Shown here piece after piece: positions 44,486-52,592 of a DNA stretch of 64,000 nucleotides; the first letter of the stretch is position 1; each line of letters starts with the position of its first letter. The stretch spans positions 248,001 to 312,000 of the forward strand of contig NZ_NMVP01000023.1 in NCBI RefSeq assembly GCF_002250705.1, written 5' to 3'. The notes under the pieces were generated by a model that did not search any database, had not been told where the DNA came from, and saw only the letters and a list, made by a program, of their open reading frames with translations. Source of the DNA: Enemella evansiae (lineage in GTDB: Bacteria; Actinomycetota; Actinomycetes; Propionibacteriales; Propionibacteriaceae). The translations under genes and the position numbers were made by a program.

Positions 44486-45372
44486 CCCTCCTGCCGCAGG
44501 CCGAGCACCCGCAGCGCGTTGTCCTTGAGGAGCTTGGGCAGCACCTCGGGTTTGAAGTCCAGGCGTTCGGCGTCGGCGAGCCAGCGGTCCGGGCTGATCA
44601 GCGGGAAGTCGGTGCCGAACAGCACCTTGTCCTGCAGCAGTGAGTTGGCGGCCCGGACCAGCTGCGGCGGGAAGTATTTCGGTGACCAGCCGGACAGGTC
44701 GATGAACGCATTCGGTTTGTGGGTGGCGATCGAGATCTGCACGTCCACCCAGGGCACTGCCGGGTGCGCCATGATCAGCGTCAGGTCGGGGAAGTCGGCG
44801 GCCACGTCATCGAGCAGCAGCGGATCGCTGTAGTGCAGCTTGATGCCGCGGCCGCCCGGCAGCCCGGCCCCGATCCCGGTCTGCCCGGTGTGGAAGAGCG
44901 CCGGTACGCCGGCCGCGGCGATCGCTGCATAGATCGGCGCGAACCGTTCCTCGTTGGGCCGGAAAGCCTGGACGCCGGGATGGAACTTGAATCCGCGCAC
45001 TCCGTACTGCTCGACGAGCAGTCCGACGCGTTCCACCGCATCCGGTGCCCACGGATCGACCGAGCCGAAGGGGATCAGCACGTCCGGATGGTCCGCGGCC
45101 CGCTCGGCCAACTCGGTGACCGAGTTCGGCGGCCGGCCGAGCGCGGTCGTCGCATCGACGGTGAACACCACCGCGGCCATCGACCGCTGCCGGTAGTAGT
45201 CGGCGATCTGCTCGATCGTCGGGGTTCGGGTGTCGGTCGCCTTGAAGTACGCCGCGGAGGCGTCCATCAGCTCGTCGTCGACCGACCGGTGCCCGGTGCT
45301 GTCGATCTCCACGTGGGTGTGGATATCGATCGCCTTGAGGTTCGCGAGATCGAGTTCGGGTGCATAGCTCAT
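44482..45372 (-). CDS. amidohydrolase family (ACMSD-like) protein
   Basis: 296 residues with a TIM-barrel amidohydrolase pattern: the metal-binding IDIHTHVEID at the start, GVRGFKFHPGVQAFRP in the middle, ALFHTGQTGIG, LIMAHPAVPWVD and VLFGTDFPLISPDRWL near the end. The subgroup includes ACMSD-like decarboxylases and 4-oxalomesaconate hydratase-like enzymes of aromatic breakdown, so a decarboxylase or hydrolase of a carboxylic acid is likely. Overlaps both neighbours by 4 bases. Confidence 0.86.
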   Translation of the reverse strand: MSYAPELDLANLKAIDIHTHVEIDSTGHRSVDDELMDASAAYFKATDTRTPTIEQIADYYRQRSMAAVVFTVDATTALGRPPNSVTELAERAADHPDVLIPFGSVDPWAPDAVERVGLLVEQYGVRGFKFHPGVQAFRPNEERFAPIYAAIAAAGVPALFHTGQTGIGAGLPGGRGIKLHYSDPLLLDDVAADFPDLTLIMAHPAVPWVDVQISIATHKPNAFIDLSGWSPKYFPPQLVRAANSLLQDKVLFGTDFPLISPDRWLADAERLDFKPEVLPKLLKDNALRVLGLRQEG

Positions 45373-46292
45373 CGGGGTGCGACCTCCGGCAGATCCTCAC
45401 CGACCGACTCCTGATGCTCGGCGAAGGTGCCGGGCCAGATCTCGATCAGGTCCTCGGCGCTGAAGCCGCCGGAGTGATACGCCTTCTCGGTCAGCTGCGG
45501 ATGGGACCAGAGCGCGACCCGATCCCCACCGATCGCGATCACCTGACCGGTGACCCCGGCCGCGGAATCGCTGGCCAGGAAGGAAATCAGGCCGGCCGCG
45601 TCCTCCGGCGTACCGAAGCCCAGATCGTGTCGCAACTGGTCGGGCAGCGGTACGCCCTCGGCGAGCGCGCGGACGTGGTCGGCGAGGAAGGGGATGGTCT
45701 CGGTCATCGCCGTCGCCGCCACCGGCGCCACCGCGTTCACCGTGATGCCCGCCTTGGCGAGCTCCATCGCCCAGGTTCGTACCATGCCGGCGATGCCGGC
45801 TTTGGCACCGGAATAGTTGGTCTGGCCGAAGTTGCCGCGCTGCCCGGCGGGGGAGGCGACGCAGATGATCCGCCCGCCCTCGCCCTGTTCCCGCATCCGG
45901 ATCGCGGCGGCGCGGGCGCAGGTGAAGGTACCGCGCAGATGCACCTCGATCACCTGGTCGAAGTCGTCGTCGCTCATCTTCCACAGCACCTTGTCGCGCA
46001 ACAGCCCGGCATTGGTGACCATCACATCGAGCCGGCCGAAGTTGTCGACGGCGGCCGCCACCAGGGCATCGGCGGTGCTGGTCGGGCCGACCGGTGCGAC
46101 CGCGGCGACCGCCCGGCCATCGGCGTCGGTGATCTCATCGACGACCGCCTGGGCGGCCTGTGCGTCGATATCGTTCACCACCACCGCCGCGCCCTGCCGG
46201 GCGAGTTCCAGGGCGTACGCCCGGCCGAGGCCCTGGCCGGCGCCGGTGACGACGGCGACCTTGTCGGTGAGCAGTGGGGTGGAGGTGGTCAT
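45369..46292 (-). CDS. short-chain dehydrogenase/reductase (SDR)
   Basis: 307 residues. Classical SDR: TGAGQGLGRAYALELARQGA cofactor loop, NDIDA after the second strand (NAD preference suggested), TNAGLLRD, and the active YSGAKAG with the upstream Ser. A C-terminal extension of about 45 residues follows the fold, as in MaoC/peroxisomal multifunctional-type relatives. It heads the operon with the amidohydrolase and MaoC genes and faces the MarR gene across a gap with a TCAATGATTGA palindrome. A 3-hydroxyacyl-CoA dehydrogenase role is a reasonable inference. Confidence 0.88.
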   Translation of the reverse strand: MTTSTPLLTDKVAVVTGAGQGLGRAYALELARQGAAVVVNDIDAQAAQAVVDEITDADGRAVAAVAPVGPTSTADALVAAAVDNFGRLDVMVTNAGLLRDKVLWKMSDDDFDQVIEVHLRGTFTCARAAAIRMREQGEGGRIICVASPAGQRGNFGQTNYSGAKAGIAGMVRTWAMELAKAGITVNAVAPVAATAMTETIPFLADHVRALAEGVPLPDQLRHDLGFGTPEDAAGLISFLASDSAAGVTGQVIAIGGDRVALWSHPQLTEKAYHSGGFSAEDLIEIWPGTFAEHQESVGEDLPEVAPR

Positions 46293-46322
46293 GCGCGTGC
46301 TCCTTCTCGGTTGTTGATCAGT

Positions 46323-46333
46323 TCAATGATTGA
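46323..46333. promoter_or_regulatory. putative MarR operator 1
   Basis: TCAATGATTGA, a perfect palindrome with a central G, in the divergent gap between the SDR and MarR genes. A near copy is at 49727-49737 upstream of the acyl-CoA synthetase. Confidence 0.65.
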
Positions 46334-46375
46334 CTTGCTGGTGGCTCCGCCGCGACCGGTGGGCGGGACGAGACG

Positions 46376-46852
46376 ATGCAGGAACGGCGAAGGGACCGAT
46401 GGATGACCGAGGCAGCCCTGTTCGACGAGCCCGGTTTCCTGATCGCCCGGCTGGCGATCCAGTTGAACCGCAGCGCCAACGCCGCGCTGGCCGAACTGGA
46501 CCTGCGGATCCGTCCCTACTCGGTGCTGGCGCTGGTCTGCGACGAGGGCGATGGGGTGACCCAGCGGCGGGTGTCCACCGTGCTCGACCTGGATCCCTCG
46601 CAGATCGTGCCGATCGTGGACGACCTGGAGGGCGCCGGCTGGCTGCGGCGTACCCAGGATGCCGCGGATCGCCGGAACCGGCTGCTGGTCCCGACGGCCG
46701 AGGGCCGCGAGGTGCGGGAGCGGGCCCGGCTCCTGGTCGATCAGGCTCACGCGGTACCGCTCGCCGAGCTGCGCAGCACCGAGGGGAAGCGACTGGTCGC
46801 GCTGCTGCGCCATCTGGTGCTCACCGACGGCGGGACGGTGCGGGGCGGCTGA
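46376..46852 (+). CDS. MarR family transcriptional regulator
   Basis: 158 residues from ATG 46376; ATG 46403 (MTEAALFDEPG) is an alternative. The winged helix is typical (LDLRIRPYSVLALVCDEGDGVTQ, RRVSTVLDLDPSQIVPIVDDLEG and the wing DAADRRNRLLVPTAEG). MarR proteins often sense aromatic acids or their CoA thioesters. It is flanked by the SDR operon (divergent) and by the MHS-synthetase pair (convergent), and the shared palindrome suggests it controls both. Confidence 0.9.
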   Translation: MQERRRDRWMTEAALFDEPGFLIARLAIQLNRSANAALAELDLRIRPYSVLALVCDEGDGVTQRRVSTVLDLDPSQIVPIVDDLEGAGWLRRTQDAADRRNRLLVPTAEGREVRERARLLVDQAHAVPLAELRSTEGKRLVALLRHLVLTDGGTVRGG

Positions 46853-46857
46853 GCCGG

Positions 46858-48186
46858 TCATACCGTCTCCAGGTCGTGTTTGCGGCTCTCCGGGATGAGG
46901 GCGACGAAGAGCGCGCTGACCAGCGCCAGCCCGATCAGGAACACCCCGACCCAGATCGTCGAACCCCTGCCGACAGCGGCCAGCGAGGCGACGATCACCG
47001 GGGTGAAGCCGGCGCCGATCAGCGTGGCCAACTGATAGCCCAGGGAGGCGCCGGTATAACGCGACCCGGTGCCGAACTGCTCGGCGATGAACGCCGCCAT
47101 CGGCCCGTACATGGTGCTCTGACAGACGACGATGCCGAGGAAGAAGGCGAGCGCGACCTGACCGAAGGAGCCACTGCCGAGCAGGTTCAGGATCGGATAG
47201 CACAGCACCAGGAACACGGCCAGGGAGCCGATCATCACCGTGCGCCGACCGAGCCGGTCGGAGAGGGCGCCGCTGGCCAACACCGCCGGCACGGCGAGTG
47301 CTTGGCTGATCGCGAAGGCGGTGAGTGCCTGCGGCCGGGACAGTCCGGTGCCCACGGCGTAGCCGACCGCGAAGGTGGCGAACATGGTCTGGATACCGAA
47401 GGCGGCCATGCAGGCCAGCGCGACCTTGATCACCGTCATCGGCCGGCGCAACACCTGGAACAGCGGTACCGGCTGTTCGGCGAGCTGGCCGGCCTGTACC
47501 GCCTTGGCGAAGAGCGGGCTCTCGGTCACCTGCAGCCGCACGAACAACCCGAGCAGGAGCAGCAGCGCCGAGGCCAGGAACGGGATCCGCCAGCCCCAGC
47601 TCAGGAACTGCTCGTCGGGCAGGGTGGATGCCGCGGTCATCGCCAGGGTGCCCAGCACCGCACCGGTGGGGGCACCGGCGTTGGTGAAGGCCGCGGCCAG
47701 ACCGCGGTTCCGGCCGCCGGTGTGTTCGAGTGCCATCAGCACCGCGCCACCCCATTCACCGCCGATCGCGATGCCCTGCAGGACGCGCATGGTGACCAGG
47801 ATGACCGCCGCCCAGGAGCCGATCATCGACGGCGGCGGGATCAGCCCGATCGCGAAGGAGGCGAGCCCCATCACCATCATCGACAGCAGCAGCAGCCGTT
47901 TGCGGCCGATCCGATCGCCGAAGTGGCCGAGGATCAGTCCGCCGATCGGGCGGGCCACATAACCCGCCGCGAAGGTGCCGAGGGAGGCGATGGTGGCGGC
48001 CCAGGGGTCGAGGTTGCCGAAGAACACCGGACCGAAGACCAACGAAGCCGCGGTGGCGTACAGCAGGAAATCGTAGAACTCGATCGTGCTGCCCAGATAG
48101 CTGGAGATGACGACCTTGCGGACCTGGGACGGGCTGCTCTCGGCGGCCGGTTCGAGTTGTTCGCCGGCGGGGGTCGGGGTGCTCAT
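46858..48186 (-). CDS. MFS transporter, metabolite:H+ symporter (MHS) type
   Basis: 442 residues with the same hallmarks as the gene at 22067: SSYLGSTIEFYDFLLYATAA, ARPIGGLILGHFGDRIGRKRLL and GIAIGGEWGGAVLMALEHTGG. It is the second gene of an operon with the acyl-CoA synthetase; its ATG overlaps that gene's stop. It probably imports the carboxylic acid that the synthetase activates. Confidence 0.92.
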   Translation of the reverse strand: MSTPTPAGEQLEPAAESSPSQVRKVVISSYLGSTIEFYDFLLYATAASLVFGPVFFGNLDPWAATIASLGTFAAGYVARPIGGLILGHFGDRIGRKRLLLLSMMVMGLASFAIGLIPPPSMIGSWAAVILVTMRVLQGIAIGGEWGGAVLMALEHTGGRNRGLAAAFTNAGAPTGAVLGTLAMTAASTLPDEQFLSWGWRIPFLASALLLLLGLFVRLQVTESPLFAKAVQAGQLAEQPVPLFQVLRRPMTVIKVALACMAAFGIQTMFATFAVGYAVGTGLSRPQALTAFAISQALAVPAVLASGALSDRLGRRTVMIGSLAVFLVLCYPILNLLGSGSFGQVALAFFLGIVVCQSTMYGPMAAFIAEQFGTGSRYTGASLGYQLATLIGAGFTPVIVASLAAVGRGSTIWVGVFLIGLALVSALFVALIPESRKHDLETV

Positions 48187-49688
48187 TGGTCGACCTCCAA
48201 GGTGGTGCGGATGCGGGATTTGAGGATTTTCCCGGTGGGGTTCCGCGGGATGGAGTCGACGATCTGCAGTCGTCGCGGGATCTTGTAGCGGGCCAGCCGG
48301 CCGGCCAGTTGGTCGGCCAGGGCCTCCGCGGTGAGTTCGGCCCCGTCGGCGAGCCGGATCAGCGCCAGCCCGGTCTCACCCCAGCGTTCGTCGGGTACGC
48401 CGAGGACGGCGGCCTCGAGGACGCCGGGCAGCTCGATGATCGCGGCTTCCACCTCGGCGGGATAGACGTTCTCCCCGCCGGAGATGAACATGTCCTTGAG
48501 TCGGTCGACCACGGTGATGAAGCCGTCGTCATCGGCGACCCCGACATCGCCGGTACGCAACCAGCCGTCCGGGGCGAAGGCCGCGGCGGTGGCCCCGGGG
48601 TTGTTCCAGTAACCGGCCATCACATTCGGGCCGCGGACCTGGATCTCGCCGCGCTCTCCGGGGGTGACCGGTGCGTCGTCGAGCCCGGCGATCCGGACCT
48701 CGGTGAACAGGTGCGGCAGACCGGCGGAACCGACCTTGTCCTTGGCCTGTTCCGGGGTCAGCACCAGCGCTCCGGGTCCGGACTCGGTGAGCCCGTAGCC
48801 CTGGCAGACCGCGACATCGCGGGCGAGCCAGGTGTGCAGGGTGTCGAGCCGGACCGGTGCCCCGCCGACGGTGAAGACCCGCAGGCTGGTCAGATCGGTC
48901 CGGTCCCAGTCCGGGTGTCTGGACAGCATGTCGAGCATCACCGGTACGCCGAAGCCGTAGCTGATCCGGTCGGCCTCGATCTGCGCCAGCACCCGGCCCG
49001 GTTCGAAGCCGTCCTGGATGATCACGGTGCCACCGCGGAGCAGCGTCGGCGTCGCACCCATGAAGAACGCCGCGGTGTGGTAGAGCGGCGCGCAGGCGAG
49101 CGAGACGTCCCGGCCGGTGAGTCCCAGATCGAGGGCGGCGTTGAGGGTGGCGAAGGTGACGCTGGAGTGGGTGAGCACCGCGCCCTTGGGTCGCCCGGTG
49201 GTGCCCGAGGTGTACATGATCATGCACGGGTCGTCCCCGGTGCCGCGCGGTTCGTCCCGGTCCGGGTCGGTCTCGGCGCAGAGCTGGGTCCAGGCTGCGA
49301 GGTCGATGACCTCGCGGGTACCGGCCTGCTCGGCGGCCGGGGTGCCGCGACCCGCCAACTCGGCCGAGGTGACCAGCAGGGCGGTGCCGGAGTCGCTCAG
49401 GCAGTGGGCGATCTCGTTCTCGCTGAGCCGGGCGTTCAGCGGTACCAGGATCGCGCCCAGTCGGCCGCAGGCGAAGAACAGATCGATGTGGGCCGGGTGG
49501 TTGGCGCTGAGCAGCGCGACCCGGTCACCGTGGCCGATGCCGCGGGCGCGCAACGCGGCAGCGGCGCGGGCGATGTCGGTGTCGAACTCCGCATAGCTGC
49601 GTTGCACACCGTCGAACACGGTGGCGACGGACTCGGGACTGCGGGCGGCCTGGCGAACCGGCCATTGGCTGATGCTCGGTGTGTTCAC
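48183..49688 (-). CDS. AMP-dependent acyl/aryl-CoA synthetase
   Basis: 501 residues from GTG 49688, preceded by AGAGAGGTG; the open frame 14 codons upstream lacks a ribosome site. The adenylation signature is MIMYTSGTTGRPKGAVL; further motifs are GYGLTESGPGA, GEIQVRGPNVMAGYW, GWLRTGDVGVADDDGF and KDMFISGGENVYPAEVE, and NPTGKILKSRI carries the catalytic lysine. It forms a CoA thioester from an imported acid, feeding the SDR and MaoC enzymes. A second copy of the MarR palindrome lies upstream. Confidence 0.93.
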   Translation of the reverse strand: MNTPSISQWPVRQAARSPESVATVFDGVQRSYAEFDTDIARAAAALRARGIGHGDRVALLSANHPAHIDLFFACGRLGAILVPLNARLSENEIAHCLSDSGTALLVTSAELAGRGTPAAEQAGTREVIDLAAWTQLCAETDPDRDEPRGTGDDPCMIMYTSGTTGRPKGAVLTHSSVTFATLNAALDLGLTGRDVSLACAPLYHTAAFFMGATPTLLRGGTVIIQDGFEPGRVLAQIEADRISYGFGVPVMLDMLSRHPDWDRTDLTSLRVFTVGGAPVRLDTLHTWLARDVAVCQGYGLTESGPGALVLTPEQAKDKVGSAGLPHLFTEVRIAGLDDAPVTPGERGEIQVRGPNVMAGYWNNPGATAAAFAPDGWLRTGDVGVADDDGFITVVDRLKDMFISGGENVYPAEVEAAIIELPGVLEAAVLGVPDERWGETGLALIRLADGAELTAEALADQLAGRLARYKIPRRLQIVDSIPRNPTGKILKSRIRTTLEVDQ

Positions 49689-49726
49689 GGGGCACCTCTC
49701 TGTGCGACCTGAATCACAGGGAATCA

Positions 49727-49737
49727 TCAACGATTGA
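49727..49737. promoter_or_regulatory. putative MarR operator 2
   Basis: TCAACGATTGA, one base from the palindrome at 46323, about 40 bases upstream of the synthetase start. A further partial copy (GTCAACGGTT) follows at 49742. Confidence 0.55.
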
Positions 49738-49758
49738 GAATGTCAACGGTTCTCACGC

Positions 49759-49898
49759 TCATCGAGTAACTCGGCATGCGGAGCGGAGCGGAGCGATGCC
49801 GAGTGTGTCGAGATGAGCCGAGCCCGCCAGCCGGCTCCTCTCGACACGGCGGCCATTGCTCCGCTTCGCTGCGCATGGCCCGCCTACTCGAGGAGCGT
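49759..49898. repeat. family B REP-like units with long internal arms
   Basis: Two units. The first (49759-49817) begins TCATCGAGTAACTCGGCATG and ends TGTCGAGATGAGCCG; the second (49831-49898) runs CTCTCGACACGGCGGCCATTG to CTACTCGAGGAGCG in inverted sense. They fill the gap between the synthetase and YdcZ genes. Confidence 0.8.
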
Positions 49899-50873
49899 TC
49901 AGTCGATGGCGACGCGGCGTTTGGGGGCGGCGGCCACGAGGACGCCGATCATGGTGATGGCGGCACCGATCAGGGTGCTCAGCGGCGGGGCGTGGTGGAA
50001 GAACAGCGCGTCGATGATCAGCGAGGCGAGCACCTGGCCGGCGATCGTGGCCATCAGCAGCAGGAGCACCCCGATGTGGCGTACCAGCACGGTGTTCGCG
50101 CCGATCACCAGCACCCCGATCGCGCCACCGAGATAGAGCCACCACTCGGCGGGTGGGGTCGGCGGCCGGCCGGTGGCCAGCAGCTTGCCGCCGAAGGCGA
50201 TCAGCAGTGCCAGCAGGCCGACGGTGAAGTTGACGGTGGTCGCGGTCGGGGCGGAGTGGGTCAGCAGCCGGATCCGGCCGTTCATCGCGAACTGGAAGCT
50301 GTTCAGGCAACCGGCCAGGAAGGGCAGCAGGAGCAGCAGCAGGATCGTCGCTCCGCCGCGCAGCTGCGGGATTCCCGCCAGCAGCGCCGCGGCGACCGTC
50401 AGGCCGGCGCCCAGGACCCGGTTGGGGGTGAGCGGTTTGCGCAGTACGCCGGCGAATCCGGTCCGGTCGACGATCAGTCCGCTGAGCACCTGGCCGGCGA
50501 CCAGGGCGACGGTGAACATGGCGACGCCGAGTACGCCGACGGTGGTCGTCTGGGAGAGCACGGTGACCGCTCCGAACAGCCCACCGAAGAAGAGCCAGCG
50601 GGGCGGCGTACCGGAGCGGAACGACTGCCAGGCCGTCCGCAGGCCGGCGCGGCCACTGCGGCGGCCGATCGTCACCAGGCCGATCAGCAGCAGGCCGACA
50701 CCGAAGGAGACGACCGCCGCGAACAACCGGTCGGCGCTGCGGGTGCCGAGGTCACCGTTGAGCCGGGACTGGACGGCGACCAGGGCGCCACAGATGACCG
50801 CGCCGAGCACCGAGAGGACGACAACGGCCCGGGAGGGGTGCTGTTCGGCGCTGGACTGGCTCACTCCGATCAT
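49899..50873 (-). CDS. DMT-superfamily transporter, YdcZ/DUF606 type
   Basis: 324 residues from ATG 50873. About ten hydrophobic helices arranged as two repeats of the YdcZ domain: GALVAVQSRLNGDLGTRSAD and FFGGLFGAVTVLSQTTTVGVLG in the first, FQFAMNGRIRLLT and GGAIGVLVIGANTVLVRHIG in the second. Members are presumed exporters of small molecules; the substrate is unknown. It is divergent from the secreted-peptide gene at 51221, with a 347-bp gap. The stop abuts a REP unit. Confidence 0.88.
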   Translation of the reverse strand: MIGVSQSSAEQHPSRAVVVLSVLGAVICGALVAVQSRLNGDLGTRSADRLFAAVVSFGVGLLLIGLVTIGRRSGRAGLRTAWQSFRSGTPPRWLFFGGLFGAVTVLSQTTTVGVLGVAMFTVALVAGQVLSGLIVDRTGFAGVLRKPLTPNRVLGAGLTVAAALLAGIPQLRGGATILLLLLLPFLAGCLNSFQFAMNGRIRLLTHSAPTATTVNFTVGLLALLIAFGGKLLATGRPPTPPAEWWLYLGGAIGVLVIGANTVLVRHIGVLLLLMATIAGQVLASLIIDALFFHHAPPLSTLIGAAITMIGVLVAAAPKRRVAID

Positions 50874-51220
50874 CCTGCCCGGGCCGGGGACCGCGATCGA
50901 ATCGCGTCCACCGGTCGACATGGAGGCCGGATGGTCGGGGAAATGAATCGGAGCCCCGCCGGGGAACGGGGCTCCGATCAAAGTGGGGGTGGTGCTGAGT
51001 CGAGTGGCTCGGACAGATTTTCGGGGACCCTGTCCGAACTCAACCCCTGAGGAAAATCATGCTGGGTGCGGCGGGAGGTGGGAAGGGACCCTCAGAAGAC
51101 AGTACGAAAGTAGGGGGTGCTCCGTACTTTCGTCGGTGGTTGCCCAGTACTAAAGACCCATAGTCTCGAGGCGCTCCACACAGGAGTCCCATCTAATTCT
51201 CTCATAACAAGGGGTCCCCC
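50874..51220. promoter_or_regulatory. divergent promoter region upstream of the secreted peptide
   Basis: No gene is seen. It contains inverted arms ACGAAAGTA (51105-51113) and TACTTTCGT (51126-51134), centres about 21 bp apart, and a direct repeat CAGTACGAAAG (51101) / CAGTACTAAAG (51146). These are plausible binding sites for the adjacent LuxR-type regulator. The stretch just before the peptide gene (51190-51210) is AT-rich for this genome, and AAGGGG near 51210 is a reasonable ribosome site. Confidence 0.55.
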
Positions 51221-51385
51221 ATGAAGATGCGTGCTCTCGCCGTTCTGACCGCTGCCATCGCCTCCGTCTCGTTCGCGATTCCGATGGCCTCCGCCCAGCC
51301 CGCCCAGGGCGCCGCTTCCGGCGTGACGGTGATGGCTGTTGACGGCTTCTGCGAGTGGGCCAAGGTCAAGCCCTTCTGCTACTGA
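51221..51385 (+). CDS. 54-residue secreted peptide with two-cysteine C-terminal loop
   Basis: A complete small gene, ATG to TGA. The protein opens with a Sec signal peptide (MKMRALAVLTAAIASVSFA, then IPMASA) with likely cleavage after ASA, leaving about 29 residues that begin QPAQGAASG and end DGFCEWAKVKPFCY. The two cysteines are nine positions apart and could close a small disulfide ring at the extreme C-terminus. AAGGGG stands 8 bases before the ATG. A histidine kinase and a response regulator follow on the same strand within 50 bp. I recognise no family. Signal peptide, codon use and context make it a real gene; a role as a pheromone, toxin or cell-wall-stress signal is inference. Confidence 0.72.
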   Translation: MKMRALAVLTAAIASVSFAIPMASAQPAQGAASGVTVMAVDGFCEWAKVKPFCY

Positions 51386-51397
51386 TCGTGGAGCACA

Positions 51398-51429
51398 CCC
51401 GGACAGTCGCGGACCGTAGACTGTCCGGG
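51398..51429. promoter_or_regulatory. strong hairpin between the peptide and kinase genes
   Basis: CCCGGACAGTC (51398-51408) and its exact complement (51419-51429) around a 10-nt loop. The stem ends on the first base of the kinase GTG, so it may act as an attenuator or mRNA stabiliser setting more peptide than kinase. There is no T-run. Confidence 0.65.
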
Positions 51430-52592
51430 TGAGGGCGCCCAGGACGGGGATGCCGCGAAGCCATCCCGGACGAATCGTTTCTGCTGCGCTGCGCCGCGAG
51501 GTCGCAGCCGTTCTGGTCGCCGTTGTATTGCTGGTGATCTCCCTGCCGACGGTTGCTTTCAGTGACCCACTGGCAATGACGGTGCTGGTCTGCTGCTGCA
51601 TCCTCGGTGGCACTGCCCTTCGCTGGCCGGTCATCTCCGGAGCGCTTCTTGGCGTGGCGCTCACCTTGCTCACATTCAGCCAGACCCAAGCCGTGGGACT
51701 GGCCATGCTGGCGCCGGCGATCGTCATCGCCACGTCTTGTGCGATCGGTAGGCGGCTCGTCGCCACTATCTACACCCTCTGGTTCTTGGCGCTCTCGATC
51801 TCCTTGACCGTCGCGGGCACGCCGCCCGACATGATCCTGCGAAGCGTCACCTTCCTGATGGTGTTCATGGCGCTTCCCCTGGTGATCGGCGAAGTGATCT
51901 TCCGCCTGCGGCAGCGCCAGGAGAAGCAGCGCCAGGAGGCGATCGAGGCCGCCACCGAACAGCGGCTGGCGATCGCCCGCGAACTGCACGACACCCTGGC
52001 GTACGCCACCACGACGATGGTGATGAAGGCCGAGGAGGCTCGGCTGCGCGGAAACCAGGACGAGAAGACGCTGCAGGATCTGGACTACATCGCGCGAACC
52101 GGGCGGGATGCGACCAGCCAGCTGCGCACCATGTTGTCGCTGCTTCGTGACGACACCGAGTCCACCCCGCTACCCTCCATCGGGGACTCGTTGCCCGCGG
52201 TGGTCCAGGCTCAGGTGGACAAGCTGTCGGCATTCGGGTTCCGCGTCGAATGCGGAGTGGAGGGCGATGTGGCGTCGATGCCTCAGGAGGTACGCCAGCT
52301 CGCCGCGCGGGTGATCAACGAAGGAGCGTCCAACATCAGCAAACACGGTGACCCGGTGCAGCCGGCGCAGATCATGGTGGACGCCGGACCCGACGAGCTC
52401 GAGGTGCTGCTCGTCAACGCCCCGGCTCCCGGCAGCAACGGCTCGACCGCCCACACGCACTCCGGTCTCGGCCTGATCGGGCTGCGCGAGCTGGCCGGCC
52501 GGAGCGGCGGCGAGCTGACCGCCCATCGCGTCGGCGACCACTGGATCACCCAGCTCACCGTGCCGCTGCGGAGTGCCGCCGGTGTCGGCTGA
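51429..52592 (+). CDS. membrane sensor histidine kinase (NarL/DesK-type, HisKA_3)
   Basis: 387 residues from GTG 51429; ATG 51450 (MPRSHPG) is an alternative. Five or six hydrophobic helices (about residues 23-157) make a membrane sensor with almost no outer loops. The dimerisation/phosphoacceptor motif is RLAIARELHDTLAYATTT with His near 187, followed by a degenerate ATP-binding domain ending GLGLIGLRELAGRSGGEL. The N-box asparagine is in RVINEGASNISKHG. A membrane-embedded sensor like this is common for hydrophobic or peptide signals. It overlaps the response regulator gene by about 20 bases and follows the secreted-peptide gene. Confidence 0.92.
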   Translation: MRAPRTGMPRSHPGRIVSAALRREVAAVLVAVVLLVISLPTVAFSDPLAMTVLVCCCILGGTALRWPVISGALLGVALTLLTFSQTQAVGLAMLAPAIVIATSCAIGRRLVATIYTLWFLALSISLTVAGTPPDMILRSVTFLMVFMALPLVIGEVIFRLRQRQEKQRQEAIEAATEQRLAIARELHDTLAYATTTMVMKAEEARLRGNQDEKTLQDLDYIARTGRDATSQLRTMLSLLRDDTESTPLPSIGDSLPAVVQAQVDKLSAFGFRVECGVEGDVASMPQEVRQLAARVINEGASNISKHGDPVQPAQIMVDAGPDELEVLLVNAPAPGSNGSTAHTHSGLGLIGLRELAGRSGGELTAHRVGDHWITQLTVPLRSAAGVG

